64,000 nucleotides of DNA from Streptomyces avermitilis MA-4680 = NBRC 14893. GTDB taxonomy: Bacteria; Actinomycetota; Actinomycetes; Streptomycetales; Streptomycetaceae. The notes under the pieces were generated by a model. That model did not search any database. It had not been told where the DNA came from and worked only from the letters and a program-made list of their open reading frames with translations. Positions 1 through 8,101 of this stretch are shown piece after piece (positions within the stretch are counted from its first letter, which is position 1; the number at the start of each line of letters is the position of its first letter). A program made the position numbers and the translations under genes. The stretch covers positions 62,001-126,000 of the forward strand of contig NC_003155.5 in NCBI RefSeq assembly GCF_000009765.2. Reading direction: 5' to 3'.

Positions 1-2
1 CG

Positions 3-179
3 CTGAGCCCGGCGAGCCGGGAAGTTGTCCGGCAGTTGCCGCGCGACCAGCAGGAGATGATGGCCGCGTCGTGGGAGCGTCATCTCCGAGATGACACCAG
101 TCTGCTGACGCTCAGCGAGCTCGACCCGGCCTCCGCCGAGCACCGGGCGGCCGAAGACGTCGTGCAGGACCTCCTCTGA
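3..179 (+). CDS. C-terminal end of an unidentified protein
   Basis: An open frame enters from the left edge and stops with TGA at 177-179, giving the last 58 residues, which include the segment MMAASWERHL. Codon use is Streptomyces-like. The visible part is helical and charged, with no motif I can assign. The start lies outside the window, so no function is proposed. Confidence 0.55.
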   Translation: MSPASREVVRQLPRDQQEMMAASWERHLRDDTSLLTLSELDPASAEHRAAEDVVQDLL

Positions 180-241
180 GGCGCTGCCCGGTGTGCTCCT
201 TGCGGCAGTCACCTTGGGCGGCCTCACCACCCCCGGCAGGG

Positions 242-787
242 TCAGACCGCGGGGTCCAGGCTCAGGCGCATGCGAACGTAGTTCCCGTTGCCTGGACCGG
301 GCCGGTGGTGTCCGTCCGGCTTCCATCCGTGCCGGGCGTAGAAGGCTTGGGCTCGGCTGTTGCGCTCCCATGCTTCCAGTACGCCTGTGACCAGTGACGC
401 ATCGCGAAGGACCCGCACGAATTCCGCGTGCAGGGCGCTGCCGGTACCTTGTCCCCAGATGCCCGGGCGGACGTGAATCTGGTAGAGCTGTCGGGCAGTT
501 GCGGCATCGATGTCAGCTTCGTGGGGAGGGCCCATCGACAAGATGCCCACCAACTCACCTTCTCGGTCCGCACACATGACAGTGCGGTCGCTGGAGTGGA
601 CGGCCCGCCTCCAGCTCTCCCGCCGGCTGGAGTGCCCGCCGGGGGAGGCGAGCTCCACGTCTGGCACTCCGCCTGCCTGGTAGTACGCCGTGCGAGCCAG
701 CGTATGCAGGTCAGTAATGCTGTCCAGGTCGCCGGGACTCGCAGTCCGCACGAACGTCCGAGAAGTCGTCACGGTCAGGTGACGCAC
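242..787 (-). CDS. GNAT family N-acetyltransferase
   Basis: The 181-residue protein has the GNAT fold signature: a central strand followed by the acetyl-CoA pyrophosphate-binding loop in the segment LYQIHVRPGIWGQGTGSAL, and the late motif RAQAFYARHGWK typical of the C-terminal beta-bulge region. The family transfers an acetyl group from acetyl-CoA to an amine. The acceptor (small molecule, antibiotic or protein) cannot be told from sequence. The length is normal for a single-domain GNAT. It stands alone, convergent with the partial gene at the left edge and followed on its 5' side by the terminator of the small secreted-protein gene. Confidence 0.85.
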   Translation of the reverse strand: MRHLTVTTSRTFVRTASPGDLDSITDLHTLARTAYYQAGGVPDVELASPGGHSSRRESWRRAVHSSDRTVMCADREGELVGILSMGPPHEADIDAATARQLYQIHVRPGIWGQGTGSALHAEFVRVLRDASLVTGVLEAWERNSRAQAFYARHGWKPDGHHRPGPGNGNYVRMRLSLDPAV

Positions 788-912
788 TCATCTCGCTTCC
801 TGGTTCCCCCTCAGATGCCGGGATCAGAAAGCAGGTGCTGAAGGGCGGGCAGGCATGCCCCGTGACCGGGGCTGGAGGGGATCCGCGGGGACCTGCACCG
901 GCGGCGCAACGC

Positions 913-947
913 GAGCAGGTCCCGCACCCAGGGTGCGGGACCTGCTC
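913..947 (-). terminator. Strong hairpin terminator of the first small secreted-protein gene
   Basis: Perfect 16-bp stem (913-928 with 932-947) around a 3-base loop, 18 bases beyond the stop codon at 965. The second copy of the cassette has a related hairpin at 7424-7448 in the same relative place. Confidence 0.8.
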
Positions 948-964
948 TTGACGGCGTCCTGGAA

Positions 965-1222
965 TCAGTCGTAGACGGGGCCGACCACCGTGCAGAAGCT
1001 GCCGATGTTCTGGGTGTTGCCCTCGGTGGAGATGCCCTGAACGGGTGCGAAGGCGGCGCCGCCGGCGAAGTCCTGGTCGCAGTTCACGGCCTGCAGGTTG
1101 CCGATGATGATGTCGGCCGGGTCGTCGAGCCCGTGGCCGCCGGCTGCGTGGGCGGCCCCGCCGCCGAGAGCCATGCCGCCGACCATGACCGCTACGGCCG
1201 CGGCCTTCTTGATCTTGTTCAC
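965..1222 (-). CDS. Small secreted protein, copy A
   Basis: 85 residues from a GTG at 1222, chosen because GGAGAAG lies just upstream and because the paralogue at 7160-7402 begins with the same NK(I/V)KK. The N-terminus is a clear Sec signal peptide (KK, then AAAVAVMVGGMALGGG, then AHA). The mature part is about 57 residues with two cysteines and the conserved segments GNLQAVNCDQ, GGAAF and NIGSFCTVVGP. I recognise no characterised family: it lacks the chaplin and rodlin signatures. It is transcribed away from the XRE/DUF5753 regulator at 1529, and its promoter region shares a 30-base near-identical block with copy B. A secreted structural or signalling role is inference. Confidence 0.75.
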   Translation of the reverse strand: MNKIKKAAAVAVMVGGMALGGGAAHAAGGHGLDDPADIIIGNLQAVNCDQDFAGGAAFAPVQGISTEGNTQNIGSFCTVVGPVYD

Positions 1223-1350
1223 TACTTCTCCGGTTTTTTCTGGGCGCGCGTCTGAATCCGTTACGGAGTGTATTCGGACAGGTACAGAATATAACGGGCA
1301 GTCATTTACTCCTGCATTTCCGGCGCCTCCAATTGGGTGCATTAATTGAC

Positions 1351-1380
1351 CTATATACGTTTTAGTGGTACTGGAGTCGT
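1351..1380 (-). promoter_or_regulatory. Conserved upstream element of small secreted-protein copy A
   Basis: 30 bases that match 7005-7034 upstream of copy B at 28 of 30 positions. The most characteristic part, read on the minus strand, is CACTAAAACGTATATAG. It sits about 130 bases before the start codon and is AT-rich for this genome. It is probably an activator or repressor site, or an upstream promoter element. The neighbouring DUF5753 regulator is the obvious candidate to bind it. Confidence 0.65.
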
Positions 1381-1528
1381 GGCGGACCGTGCGGTGAGGC
1401 ACATGACAACGTCACAGTCCGTTTCGGCTGTCTCGCGAACACGACGGCATGGCACCGGATCAACAGCCTTCGTCCCATGGCAACCTGCGGGCCGGAACAA
1501 GTGACTTGGAGCCGGAGGTGCACGGCCC

Positions 1529-2401
1529 GTGCCGGCGAACATCAACCCCACCGTCAGAAGACGCCGCCTGGGAGCCGAGCTCCGCCGGCTGCGCAAGGCC
1601 AGTGATCTGACGAGTGCGCAAGTGGCAGAGCGGCTGCTGGTCTCCCAGCCCAAGATCAGCCTGCTGGAGAACGGCCACCGCGCCATCAGCCCCCGCGATG
1701 TGCGCGACCTGTGCGAGCTCTACGGAGTGACCGACCGGCAGGTCATCGACTCTCTGATGCGGATGGCCCGGGAATCCGGACAGCAGGGCTGGTGGAACAC
1801 CTACGGCAACATCCCCAACAGCGTCTACATCGGCCTGGAGACGGACGCCTCCTCCATTCACACCTACGAGCCCATGGTGATCCCCGACCTGCTGCAGACA
1901 CCCGCCTACGCCCACGCGGTCATCGAGACAACGGTCCCCCCGATCCCCGCCCAACAGGCCGACGCGCGCCTCAAGGTGAGGCTGCGCCGTCAGCACCGCA
2001 TCTACGACCCGGCCCGCCCGCTGCGTCTGTGGGTCGTCCTGGACGAACCGGCCCTGCACCGCGTCGTCGGCAGGCCCGACATCATGCGCGAACAACTCGA
2101 GCACCTGAACGCACTCAGCGCCGAACCGCACATCACCGTGCAGGTCCTCCCCTACACCGCGGGAGCCCACCCCGGCCGCCAAGGCCAGTTCTCCGTCCTG
2201 AGGTTCGCCGACAGCCCCGAGGCAGGGATGGTGTACCTGGAAAGGTTCACCAGCGACCTCTACCTGAAGAAACCCTCCGAAGTGCAGCAGTACAGCATGA
2301 TGTACGACCACCTCCAGGCCCGCGCCCTCAGCCCTGAGGGCACCCGCGACTTCGTCACCGACGTCACCAAGTCACACATCGACGTGGCGAGCCGTCCCTG
2401 A
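1529..2401 (+). CDS. XRE-family regulator with DUF5753 C-terminal domain
   Basis: 290 residues from GTG, with GGAGG about ten bases upstream. Residues 12-70 form a helix-turn-helix of the Cro/C1 type (LGAELRRLRKASDLTSAQVA then QPKISLLENGHRAIS). The rest is the DUF5753 ligand/partner domain found in the Streptomyces Scr1-type regulators (Y-E-P-M-V-I-P-D-L-L-Q-T-P-A-Y-A is its hallmark). These regulators are usually paired with a DUF397 protein. Here no DUF397 gene is present, and the divergent partner is instead the small secreted protein at 965. The shared promoter interval carries the conserved 1351-1380 block, which this protein may bind. Confidence 0.9.
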   Translation: MPANINPTVRRRRLGAELRRLRKASDLTSAQVAERLLVSQPKISLLENGHRAISPRDVRDLCELYGVTDRQVIDSLMRMARESGQQGWWNTYGNIPNSVYIGLETDASSIHTYEPMVIPDLLQTPAYAHAVIETTVPPIPAQQADARLKVRLRRQHRIYDPARPLRLWVVLDEPALHRVVGRPDIMREQLEHLNALSAEPHITVQVLPYTAGAHPGRQGQFSVLRFADSPEAGMVYLERFTSDLYLKKPSEVQQYSMMYDHLQARALSPEGTRDFVTDVTKSHIDVASRP

Positions 2402-2631
2402 CACCGACGCCCTTCGACGATGCGGGGCGAGCGCCGGCAGCAGCTCGCGCACCGCATCTGCCCACCCGTCCGGCGGCGGCCTACGGCCCGGTCACCGAAA
2501 AGCGCCGCTCGCCCTGCGGCAGGAGCGGGGCAATCCCACGGCCCGTCCGGCCCGCTCCACGGCCGATGCCCCGCGCCCCCGGCCACACCTTCAGCGCCCG
2601 CTCCGGGCCCGCCGACCAGATCCCCTCCGCC
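2402..2631. other. Intergenic, nothing recognised
   Basis: Convergent interval between the DUF5753 regulator and the Ig-like protein gene. Open frames exist on both strands but have no recognisable protein features and lack Shine-Dalgarno sequences. Confidence 0.5.
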
Positions 2632-3195
2632 TCACCGTGTGAGGCCTTGCAAGCGGGCCGGGTACGGCAGACGGGGCGTCAGCCACCGCGCCAGCGAGGA
2701 CCTGACCCGGTCGACACCGACGCTGGTCTTGATGCCACCGAGATGAATATTGATCAGGCCGCAGCAATCGTCGCGGCAGAGCCCGTGCCCCGGCGGAGTC
2801 GGGGGTACCGGCGCCGCGGAGACCTGGACCGTGGTCATGCTGTTCGAAGCGAAGCAGTTCGCGTTTCCGTTGTACGCGGCCGTGATCGTGTGAGTGCCGG
2901 TGGTGGCGAAGGTGGTCGTGTACTGCGCGTGCCCGCTCGAGTCGACGGACACCTCACCCAGGATGTCTCCCCCGTCGAAGAACGTCAGGCCGAGAAGGAC
3001 TCTGCTGGGGTCAGCGCTACAGGTCACGGTCGCGGTCAGTGTCACGGGTGCCCCGACACTCGCCGCTGAGGGTGATGCCGTGACCGTCGTCGACGACGAC
3101 ACAGCCGCCGCTGCCGGCGAAGCAAAGCCCACCACCGCAACCAGCGCCCCGATGGTGCCCGCCTTCCACACTCTCCGGTCTTGCCAACGTCTCAC
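2632..3195 (-). CDS. Secreted protein with one bacterial Ig-like domain
   Basis: 187 residues from GTG at 3195, preferred over an upstream GTG at 3219 because GAGGAG stands eight bases before it. Signal peptide: RRWQDRR, then the hydrophobic GTIGALVAVVGFASP and AAA. Residues about 35-130 match the bacterial Ig-like domain type 3 pattern (TVTASPSAASVGAPVTLTA ... GTHTITAAYNG). A cysteine-rich tail GLCRDDCCG follows, then a basic C-terminus with no known domain. Such domains act in adhesion or as spacers on surface proteins. It lies next to two TIG-repeat genes on the same strand, which suggests a group of exported beta-sandwich proteins. Confidence 0.75.
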   Translation of the reverse strand: MRRWQDRRVWKAGTIGALVAVVGFASPAAAAVSSSTTVTASPSAASVGAPVTLTATVTCSADPSRVLLGLTFFDGGDILGEVSVDSSGHAQYTTTFATTGTHTITAAYNGNANCFASNSMTTVQVSAAPVPPTPPGHGLCRDDCCGLINIHLGGIKTSVGVDRVRSSLARWLTPRLPYPARLQGLTR

Positions 3196-3535
3196 AGTCT
3201 CGACTCCTCGATCGGTCACAGGACAAAGGTCCGCCGCAACCGGTCCGGGAGCCTCACGCTACGCCGAGGGCTCTCGCGCCCCAGGGAGGCGCCGGCCCAG
3301 TCAACCCACTTGGGCCAACGGGCACAGCGGGGGCGGGAAGCGTTGTTCGCAGAGTCCTGGACGGTCACGGGGGACGGCTCTCTCGTGCACCTTGGCACGG
3401 CTCCCCCAACCCTGCACCTCGGCCCGGCCCGCCCGGCATCGAAGCAATTCGTGCCCCGGCCGGTAACGGGACCGGGCGGACAGCCCCTTGAGGAAGAGGC
3501 CCTCCCGCGCCATCCAAGTGATCTTGAGGACGGAC
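3196..3535. other. Intergenic between Ig-like and TIG genes
   Basis: 340 bases holding the promoter of the Ig-like gene. No convincing gene is seen. Confidence 0.5.
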
Positions 3536-4591
3536 CTAGATCACGGGAGGGGCGACACGTGTGTAGGTGAGGGAGTTGCTGGTGCCGCCGGCCGTGGTCA
3601 CGTTGACCAGGACGGGGCCGGGCACCCCCGCCGGGGCGTACGCGGCGACCGTGGTGTCGGACAGCACGGTGAAGGCCGCAGATACGGCACCGAAACGGAC
3701 GGCGGTCGTGGTGGTCAGGCCGCTGCCGGTGAGCGTGACACCGGCTCCGGCGCCGGTGGGCCCAAGGACGGGGACAAGGGAGCTGAGGACCGGTGACGCC
3801 ACATACGTATAGATGACCGAGTTGCTGACGCCGCCCGGGCCCGTGACGGTCACGGCGACCGAGCCCGTTCCCGCCGGGGCGACAGCGGTGATCTGGCTGG
3901 GAGAGTTGACGGTGTAGCCGGTGGCGGGCGTGCTGCCGAAGGTGACCGCGGTGGCTGCGCTCAGATCCGCCCCCGTGAGGATGACGGTGGTGCCGCCCGA
4001 AGCCGGCCCCTGGCCCGGCGAGACGGAGGTGACCGTGGGCGCGTTGACGTAGAAGAAGTAGACAGGGCCGGTCGTACCGCCAGGCGTGGTGACGGTGATG
4101 GGCACGGCGCCTGTTCCCGCCGGGGCGACGGCGGTGATCTGTGTGGCGGAGTTGACGGTGTAGCCGGCGGCGGGTGTGCTGCCGAAGGTGACCGCGGTGG
4201 CTGCGCTCAGGCCCGTTCCGGTGAGGATGACGGTGGTGCCGCCCGAAGACGGCCCCTGGCTCGGCGAAACGGAGGTCAGGGAGGGCTGTGCCGCGTAGGT
4301 GTAGGCGACCGAGTTGCTGGTCCCTCCGGGTGTTTTGACGGTCACGGCAACGGTGCCGGTGCCGGACGGGGCCACCGCGGTGATCTTCGTCGTGGAGTCG
4401 ACCGTGTATCCGAGGGCCGGTTTGGTGCCGAACAGGACGGCGGTGACTCCCGAGAAGCCGCTGCCGTTCAGGGTGACGTTGTTGTTGCCTGCCGCAGGGC
4501 CCGTACTGGGTACGACCGAGGTGAGAACAGGAACGGCGGCGACAACGGCGGCGGGCCGGACTGCTCCTGCCGCAGGAGGGCTGTCTTTCAC
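3536..4591 (-). CDS. Four-repeat IPT/TIG domain protein
   Basis: 351 residues built almost wholly of four IPT/TIG immunoglobulin-like domains of about 80 residues. Each carries the pattern P-x-x-G-P-x-x-G-G-x-x-V-x-L-T-G-x-x-L followed by A-V-x-F-G and I-T-A-V-A-P. Repeats 2 and 3 are nearly identical at DNA level (about 3870-4010 and 4110-4250). There is no convincing signal peptide: the N-terminus MKDSPPAAGAVRPAAVVAAV is only weakly hydrophobic. Export may be non-classical, or the annotated start may be wrong. Function beyond binding or structural scaffolding is unknown. Confidence 0.8.
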   Translation of the reverse strand: MKDSPPAAGAVRPAAVVAAVPVLTSVVPSTGPAAGNNNVTLNGSGFSGVTAVLFGTKPALGYTVDSTTKITAVAPSGTGTVAVTVKTPGGTSNSVAYTYAAQPSLTSVSPSQGPSSGGTTVILTGTGLSAATAVTFGSTPAAGYTVNSATQITAVAPAGTGAVPITVTTPGGTTGPVYFFYVNAPTVTSVSPGQGPASGGTTVILTGADLSAATAVTFGSTPATGYTVNSPSQITAVAPAGTGSVAVTVTGPGGVSNSVIYTYVASPVLSSLVPVLGPTGAGAGVTLTGSGLTTTTAVRFGAVSAAFTVLSDTTVAAYAPAGVPGPVLVNVTTAGGTSNSLTYTRVAPPVI

Positions 4592-4686
4592 GGTGTCTCC
4601 GTAGAGTGTCGGGCGGGCCGGGAAGGGCCGAAGAGAGCTGATCGGGCTGCCCTGCCTGTGTCTTGCGGGCCGCGAGCAGAGGGCCC

Positions 4687-4715
4687 CCGGCCCGGGTGGG
4701 GCTTACCCGGGCCGG
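4687..4715. terminator. Hairpin between the two TIG genes
   Basis: Perfect 11-bp stem 4687-4697 / 4705-4715 with a 7-base loop. Placed to stop transcription coming from the TIG gene at 4803-5546. Confidence 0.65.
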
Positions 4716-4766
4716 AGACTCGGAGACGGGCGGGCCCTTACGGGCTTCCGCGTCCGCTCCGGACGG

Positions 4767-4790
4767 GGCCGGCCACTGAGAGGGCCGGCC
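4767..4790. terminator. Second hairpin downstream of the three-repeat TIG gene
   Basis: GGCCGGCC at 4767-4774 and again at 4783-4790. The two can pair as an 8-bp stem with an 8-base loop, about 12 bases after the stop at 4803. Confidence 0.5.
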
Positions 4791-4802
4791 GCTGAGGGGC
4801 GG

Positions 4803-5546
4803 TCAGATGCCGGGGCCGGCGAGGTAGGTGAACGCGTCCGTGGCGGTCGCGCTGCCCGCGTCGTTGGTCACGACGACATCGACGAGACCGGCGGCCCCGG
4901 GAGGCGTGACAGCCGACAGCGCGGTGTCGGAGATCACCGTGAAGGGTGCCGGGTTGCCGTCGAAGGTGACCTGGCTGGTGCTGGTGAGACCGGTACCGGT
5001 CACGGTCACCGAGGTGCCGCCCGACACCGGCCCCTCGTCCGGGACGACCGACGTCACCGTCGGGACGGCGACATAGGTGTACGAGAGCCCGTTGTTGGTA
5101 CCGCCCGCGGTGGTGACGCTGACACCGACCGAGCCGGCCGCACCGGCCGGCGCGACGGCGGTGAGCTGGCTGTCGGACACCACCGTCGGCGCCACCGTGT
5201 TCGCGCCGAAGGCGACGCTGGTGGCACTGGAGAAGCCGGTGCCGGTGATGGTGACGGTCGTGCCGCCCGCGGTCGACCCGGAGGTCGGACTCAGGGTCTG
5301 CTTGAACGGCGCCCCCACGTAGTAGAACGGAATGGGGTTGCTCGTCCCTCCCGGAGTGGTCACGGTGACACCGACCGAACCGCTGCCGGAGGGCGAGACC
5401 GCGGTGACCGTGGTGGGCGAGACGTTGGTGACGTTGGTGGCGGACCGCGTGCCGAAGCGCACGGCGCTGGTGCCGGTGAGATTGGTGCCGGTGATGGTGA
5501 CAAGTGTGCCGCCACCACTGGATCCTTGGTTCGGAGAGATGGGCAT
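4803..5546 (-). CDS. Three-repeat IPT/TIG domain protein
   Basis: 247 residues from ATG at 5546, chosen over an ATG at 5579 because GAGGAGGAA precedes it. It starts directly in the first TIG repeat (MPISPNQGSSGGGTLVTITG) and has three repeats, ending in TYLAGPGI. No signal peptide at all is visible, which is unusual for domains normally found outside the cell. It is a paralogue of 3536-4591 and probably a duplication product with repeat loss or gain. Cellular location is therefore uncertain. Confidence 0.8.
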   Translation of the reverse strand: MPISPNQGSSGGGTLVTITGTNLTGTSAVRFGTRSATNVTNVSPTTVTAVSPSGSGSVGVTVTTPGGTSNPIPFYYVGAPFKQTLSPTSGSTAGGTTVTITGTGFSSATSVAFGANTVAPTVVSDSQLTAVAPAGAAGSVGVSVTTAGGTNNGLSYTYVAVPTVTSVVPDEGPVSGGTSVTVTGTGLTSTSQVTFDGNPAPFTVISDTALSAVTPPGAAGLVDVVVTNDAGSATATDAFTYLAGPGI

Positions 5547-6455
5547 GAGGGATTCCTCCTCGCCCGGAATGCGGTACATTTCCGAGCAGTGATGGGGCGT
5601 TCGGTCCGCGTACGTCCCCGGTGGGGCGAGTCAGCTCTCGTGTCCACTGGCCAGGTGGTATCTCGATGGCCTTGCGCGGATGCCCGGTCAACGGTCTGCA
5701 GCCGTCGGCGCTTTGCGCGGGGCCTATCGAGGAACACAGCCCGTCTGACGTCACCTGACGCCCATTCAGGGGCCTGCCCGCTTCCGTTTGCGGATTCGAA
5801 TGCCGCTGGTACGGACACGAGAAGTAACCCAGAAGAGTGAGCTGAACGACAAGGGTTCACTCACAAAGTCAACCGTTCAGGCGAGCGCCACAGGCGTGAA
5901 ACGGGGCGCCTCGGCAGCGCATTGACGAAAAACTGCTCATAAGCCAATCCGCCGCAGAATTCAAGATGGTTGCGGTGGTGAACCCACACCCCCCCGGGTG
6001 AACAGCCACGCGGGCTGACGCACAACACCCCGGCCCGTAGCGGCAGCCGGATCCGCGCCACGCCCCCAGCCGCCGGGGCGCTGCGGTCGCCTGGAGCAGT
6101 GGACGCCGCCCGGCCGGTAGCGCGCCGGCGCCGTCCGCGCACCCGGAAACGACCAAGCACCTTGAACGCCGCCGTCGCTCACCGCGCAAGCGAGCCAGCC
6201 TTCGTCCGGCGCCGGCCGGCGAGGAACTGCACAGCCCCCCGTACGCGCACGAGTGAGGCCCGGAGGCCATCAGCGTCCGCGTACATCCGCGCCTTGGCCG
6301 GGCGCCGTGCCGGACCGGCCCGGAAGGAAAACCGCCCGGTTGGCGGGCTGCCGGGCCCTGGACCGGGACTGCGACGGCCCGAGGACGACGCGCCTGACCC
6401 CACCGCCCGAGCAGAAGCAGTACGCTCAGCGACCTGCACGCTTCTCCGAGCGCAG

Positions 6456-6514
6456 GTACGAGAAGTGCCCTGTCCCCAGCAGCTGCAATGCCGGGGACAG
6501 GGCACTTCTCGTAC
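6456..6514. repeat. 22-bp perfect inverted repeat (large hairpin)
   Basis: Left arm 6456-6477 and right arm 6493-6514 are exact complements, loop of 15 bases. The arm begins GTACGAGAAGTGCCCTG. It is far longer than a normal intrinsic terminator and no gene ends nearby. It could be a bidirectional terminator left from a lost gene, a transposon end or a structured RNA. Confidence 0.8.
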
Positions 6515-6930
6515 GGGGTGCCGGCCGGGCCGGGGCGAGATCCGGCGCCGGGAGCGGACCCGGACCACCGGGGTACGGCCGCGCCGACTCCAGGTCCGGA
6601 CGGCCGGCGGCGTCATCGGCACTTTGGCCTCGCCCTCGAGGGCGTCCGCGCGGCCCCGCTCGACCTCGTCGTGCAGCTCGGGACCCAGATGGCCCGAAGC
6701 CCGATGCTGAAGCTGCGGTCGCGATCGGCCCGGCCACCGCGCTCCTTCGAGTCTCCCAGCCCCCTACGGTCCGATCCGCCGTAGAGGCGAGCCGGCGGCT
6801 CCAACGGCGGCGGCTTCAACCGCCCGGGCTGCTGTTTCAGTTGCCGCCGCACTGGCCGTACGCGCAGGCCGTCGGCCAGATGCCCGTCGACAGGGGCATT
6901 CTGCCGGGCACCGTCCGCGCGGAGTGCGCC

Positions 6931-6981
6931 GGCGGTCGGCGGTCGGCGGTCGGCGGTCGGCACGGGAACGGGAACGGGAAC
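6931..6981. repeat. Short tandem repeats
   Basis: GGCGGTC is repeated four times (6931-6958) and GGGAAC three times (6964-6981). They lie just upstream of the conserved promoter block of the second secreted-protein gene. Confidence 0.85.
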
Positions 6982-7004
6982 CGGCGCCAACGGTGAGGTG
7001 GTTC

Positions 7005-7034
7005 ACGACTCCGGTATCACTAAAACGTATATAG
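7005..7034 (+). promoter_or_regulatory. Conserved upstream element of small secreted-protein copy B
   Basis: 28 of 30 bases identical to the element at 1351-1380, here on the plus strand. It contains CACTAAAACGTATATAG and ends about 125 bases before the ATG at 7160. Downstream of it the two promoters also share GCCGGAAATGCAG and a CTGTCCGA block, so a longer regulatory region was duplicated. Confidence 0.65.
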
Positions 7035-7159
7035 ATTAATTAGTCGCACTCAGTCGGATGTGCCGGAAATGCAGTGATAAGTGAGTCGCGTGCTATCTTC
7101 TGTGACTGTCCGAGCACGGCCCGTAAGGGCTCTGGGTGCGCGAAGAAAACGGAGAAGTA

Positions 7160-7402
7160 ATGAACAAGGTCAAGAAGGTCGCGGCCGTAGCGGTCATGGT
7201 CGGCGGCATGGCTCTCGGCGGCGGGGTCGCCCACGCCAGCGACGGCCCGGACGTCGTCATCCCCAACCTGCAGGTCGTGGACTGCCAGCAGGAGTTCGAG
7301 GGTGGCGCCGCCTTCCTCCCCATCCAGGGCGCGGCCGCCGTCGGCGACAACTCCCAGAACATCGGCAACTTCTGCACGGTGGTCGGCCCCGTCGAGGACT
7401 GA
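7160..7402 (+). CDS. Small secreted protein, copy B
   Basis: 80 residues from ATG at 7160 with GGAGAAG directly upstream, exactly as in copy A. Signal peptide: KVKKVAAVAVMVGGMALGGG, then VAHA. The mature part IPNLQVVDCQQEFEGGAAF...NIGNFCTVVGP keeps both cysteines and nearly all conserved positions of the paralogue at 965-1222, while being shorter by a GHGLDD insertion. Promoter block and terminator are also shared. No regulator lies beside this copy, so both may answer to the DUF5753 protein at 1529. Function unknown. Confidence 0.8.
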   Translation: MNKVKKVAAVAVMVGGMALGGGVAHASDGPDVVIPNLQVVDCQQEFEGGAAFLPIQGAAAVGDNSQNIGNFCTVVGPVED

Positions 7403-7423
7403 TCCAGGACGCCGTGAAGAGCT

Positions 7424-7448
7424 GGTCCCGCCCCTTTGGCGCGGGACC
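7424..7448 (+). terminator. Terminator of small secreted-protein copy B
   Basis: 8-bp stem GGTCCCGC / GCGGGACC with a 9-base loop, 22 bases after the stop. The sequence around it is homologous to the terminator region of copy A. Confidence 0.7.
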
Positions 7449-7752
7449 GGCTTGCGTTGCGCCGCCTGTGCGGCCATCGCGGCGCCCGCAGCACCCCGTC
7501 CACTCACCAATACGCCCGGGCCAGTACAGCCGAAGGCGAGCTCAAGTCCGCCCCGCGCCCTGCCCGGCGCGCCGTCCCGCGGTGCACGGTGACCGTCAAA
7601 TGGGCGCCGCATTCACCCCCGTGCGAGTCACTGGCTTTCCGGCCTTTCGGGTCCCGGAGGAGCTGCCCCGCTATTCCCGCACTCAGGTGCGAGCCATAAC
7701 GAACAATACTTTCTGGTCACTTCAGCCCCCATGAGAATATGGGCCCGTTCGG

Positions 7753-7977
7753 ATGACCCTTTCGCTCGTCAAATACCTCACGGAAATGGCCGAAGCGAAG
7801 GGAAGGGAAGCATGGCTGACTGCAGCCGTCTTCAGTTGCGCTGGTTCAACGGAGAGCGCCGGGTCAAGGGGAGTGCCGGCCGCGGTGCGCGGTCTGTTGT
7901 CGCATTCCGTGTCGGCGGGCGCGGCGTCCAGGTCGGTGCTCGGGCAGATCCAGATCGTCCTCCGCATCGCCGAGTAG
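7753..7977 (+). CDS. Possible small hypothetical protein
   Basis: 74 residues (MTLSLVKYLTEMAEAKGREA...). Third codon positions are more GC-rich than in the other frames, which is the main reason to list it. There is no clear ribosome binding site and no known domain. An alternative start at 7812 in another frame is less convincing. Confidence 0.3.
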   Translation: MTLSLVKYLTEMAEAKGREAWLTAAVFSCAGSTESAGSRGVPAAVRGLLSHSVSAGAASRSVLGQIQIVLRIAE

Positions 7978-8101
7978 TCCGCCCGGGCCCGGGCGGACTT
8001 ATCGGATGGCCGCCGGGTCGCCTGCCCACGCGATTGCCGAGCGGACCGTGGCGTGGCTGAACGGGCACCGCCGCTACGAGCACCCCCCAGACCGGCAGGG
8101 C

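Larger units (their letters stand above)
5547..7004. other. Gene-poor stretch of about 1.45 kb
   Basis: The first 250 bases should hold the promoter of the TIG gene. The rest has overlapping open frames on both strands, full of Arg, Pro and Gly, with no start signals and no family I recognise. Two structured elements inside it are listed separately (6456-6514 and 6931-6981). It is likely decayed DNA. Confidence 0.5.

Noticed and set aside
965..1222. The small secreted proteins as chaplins or rodlins
   Set aside because: They share a signal peptide and small size only; the hydrophobic chaplin domain and the rodlin cysteine pattern are absent.
1351..1380. The conserved 30-base block as an insertion-sequence terminal repeat
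   Set aside because: The similarity continues through promoter, gene and terminator, so it is part of a duplicated gene cassette; there is no transposase between the copies.
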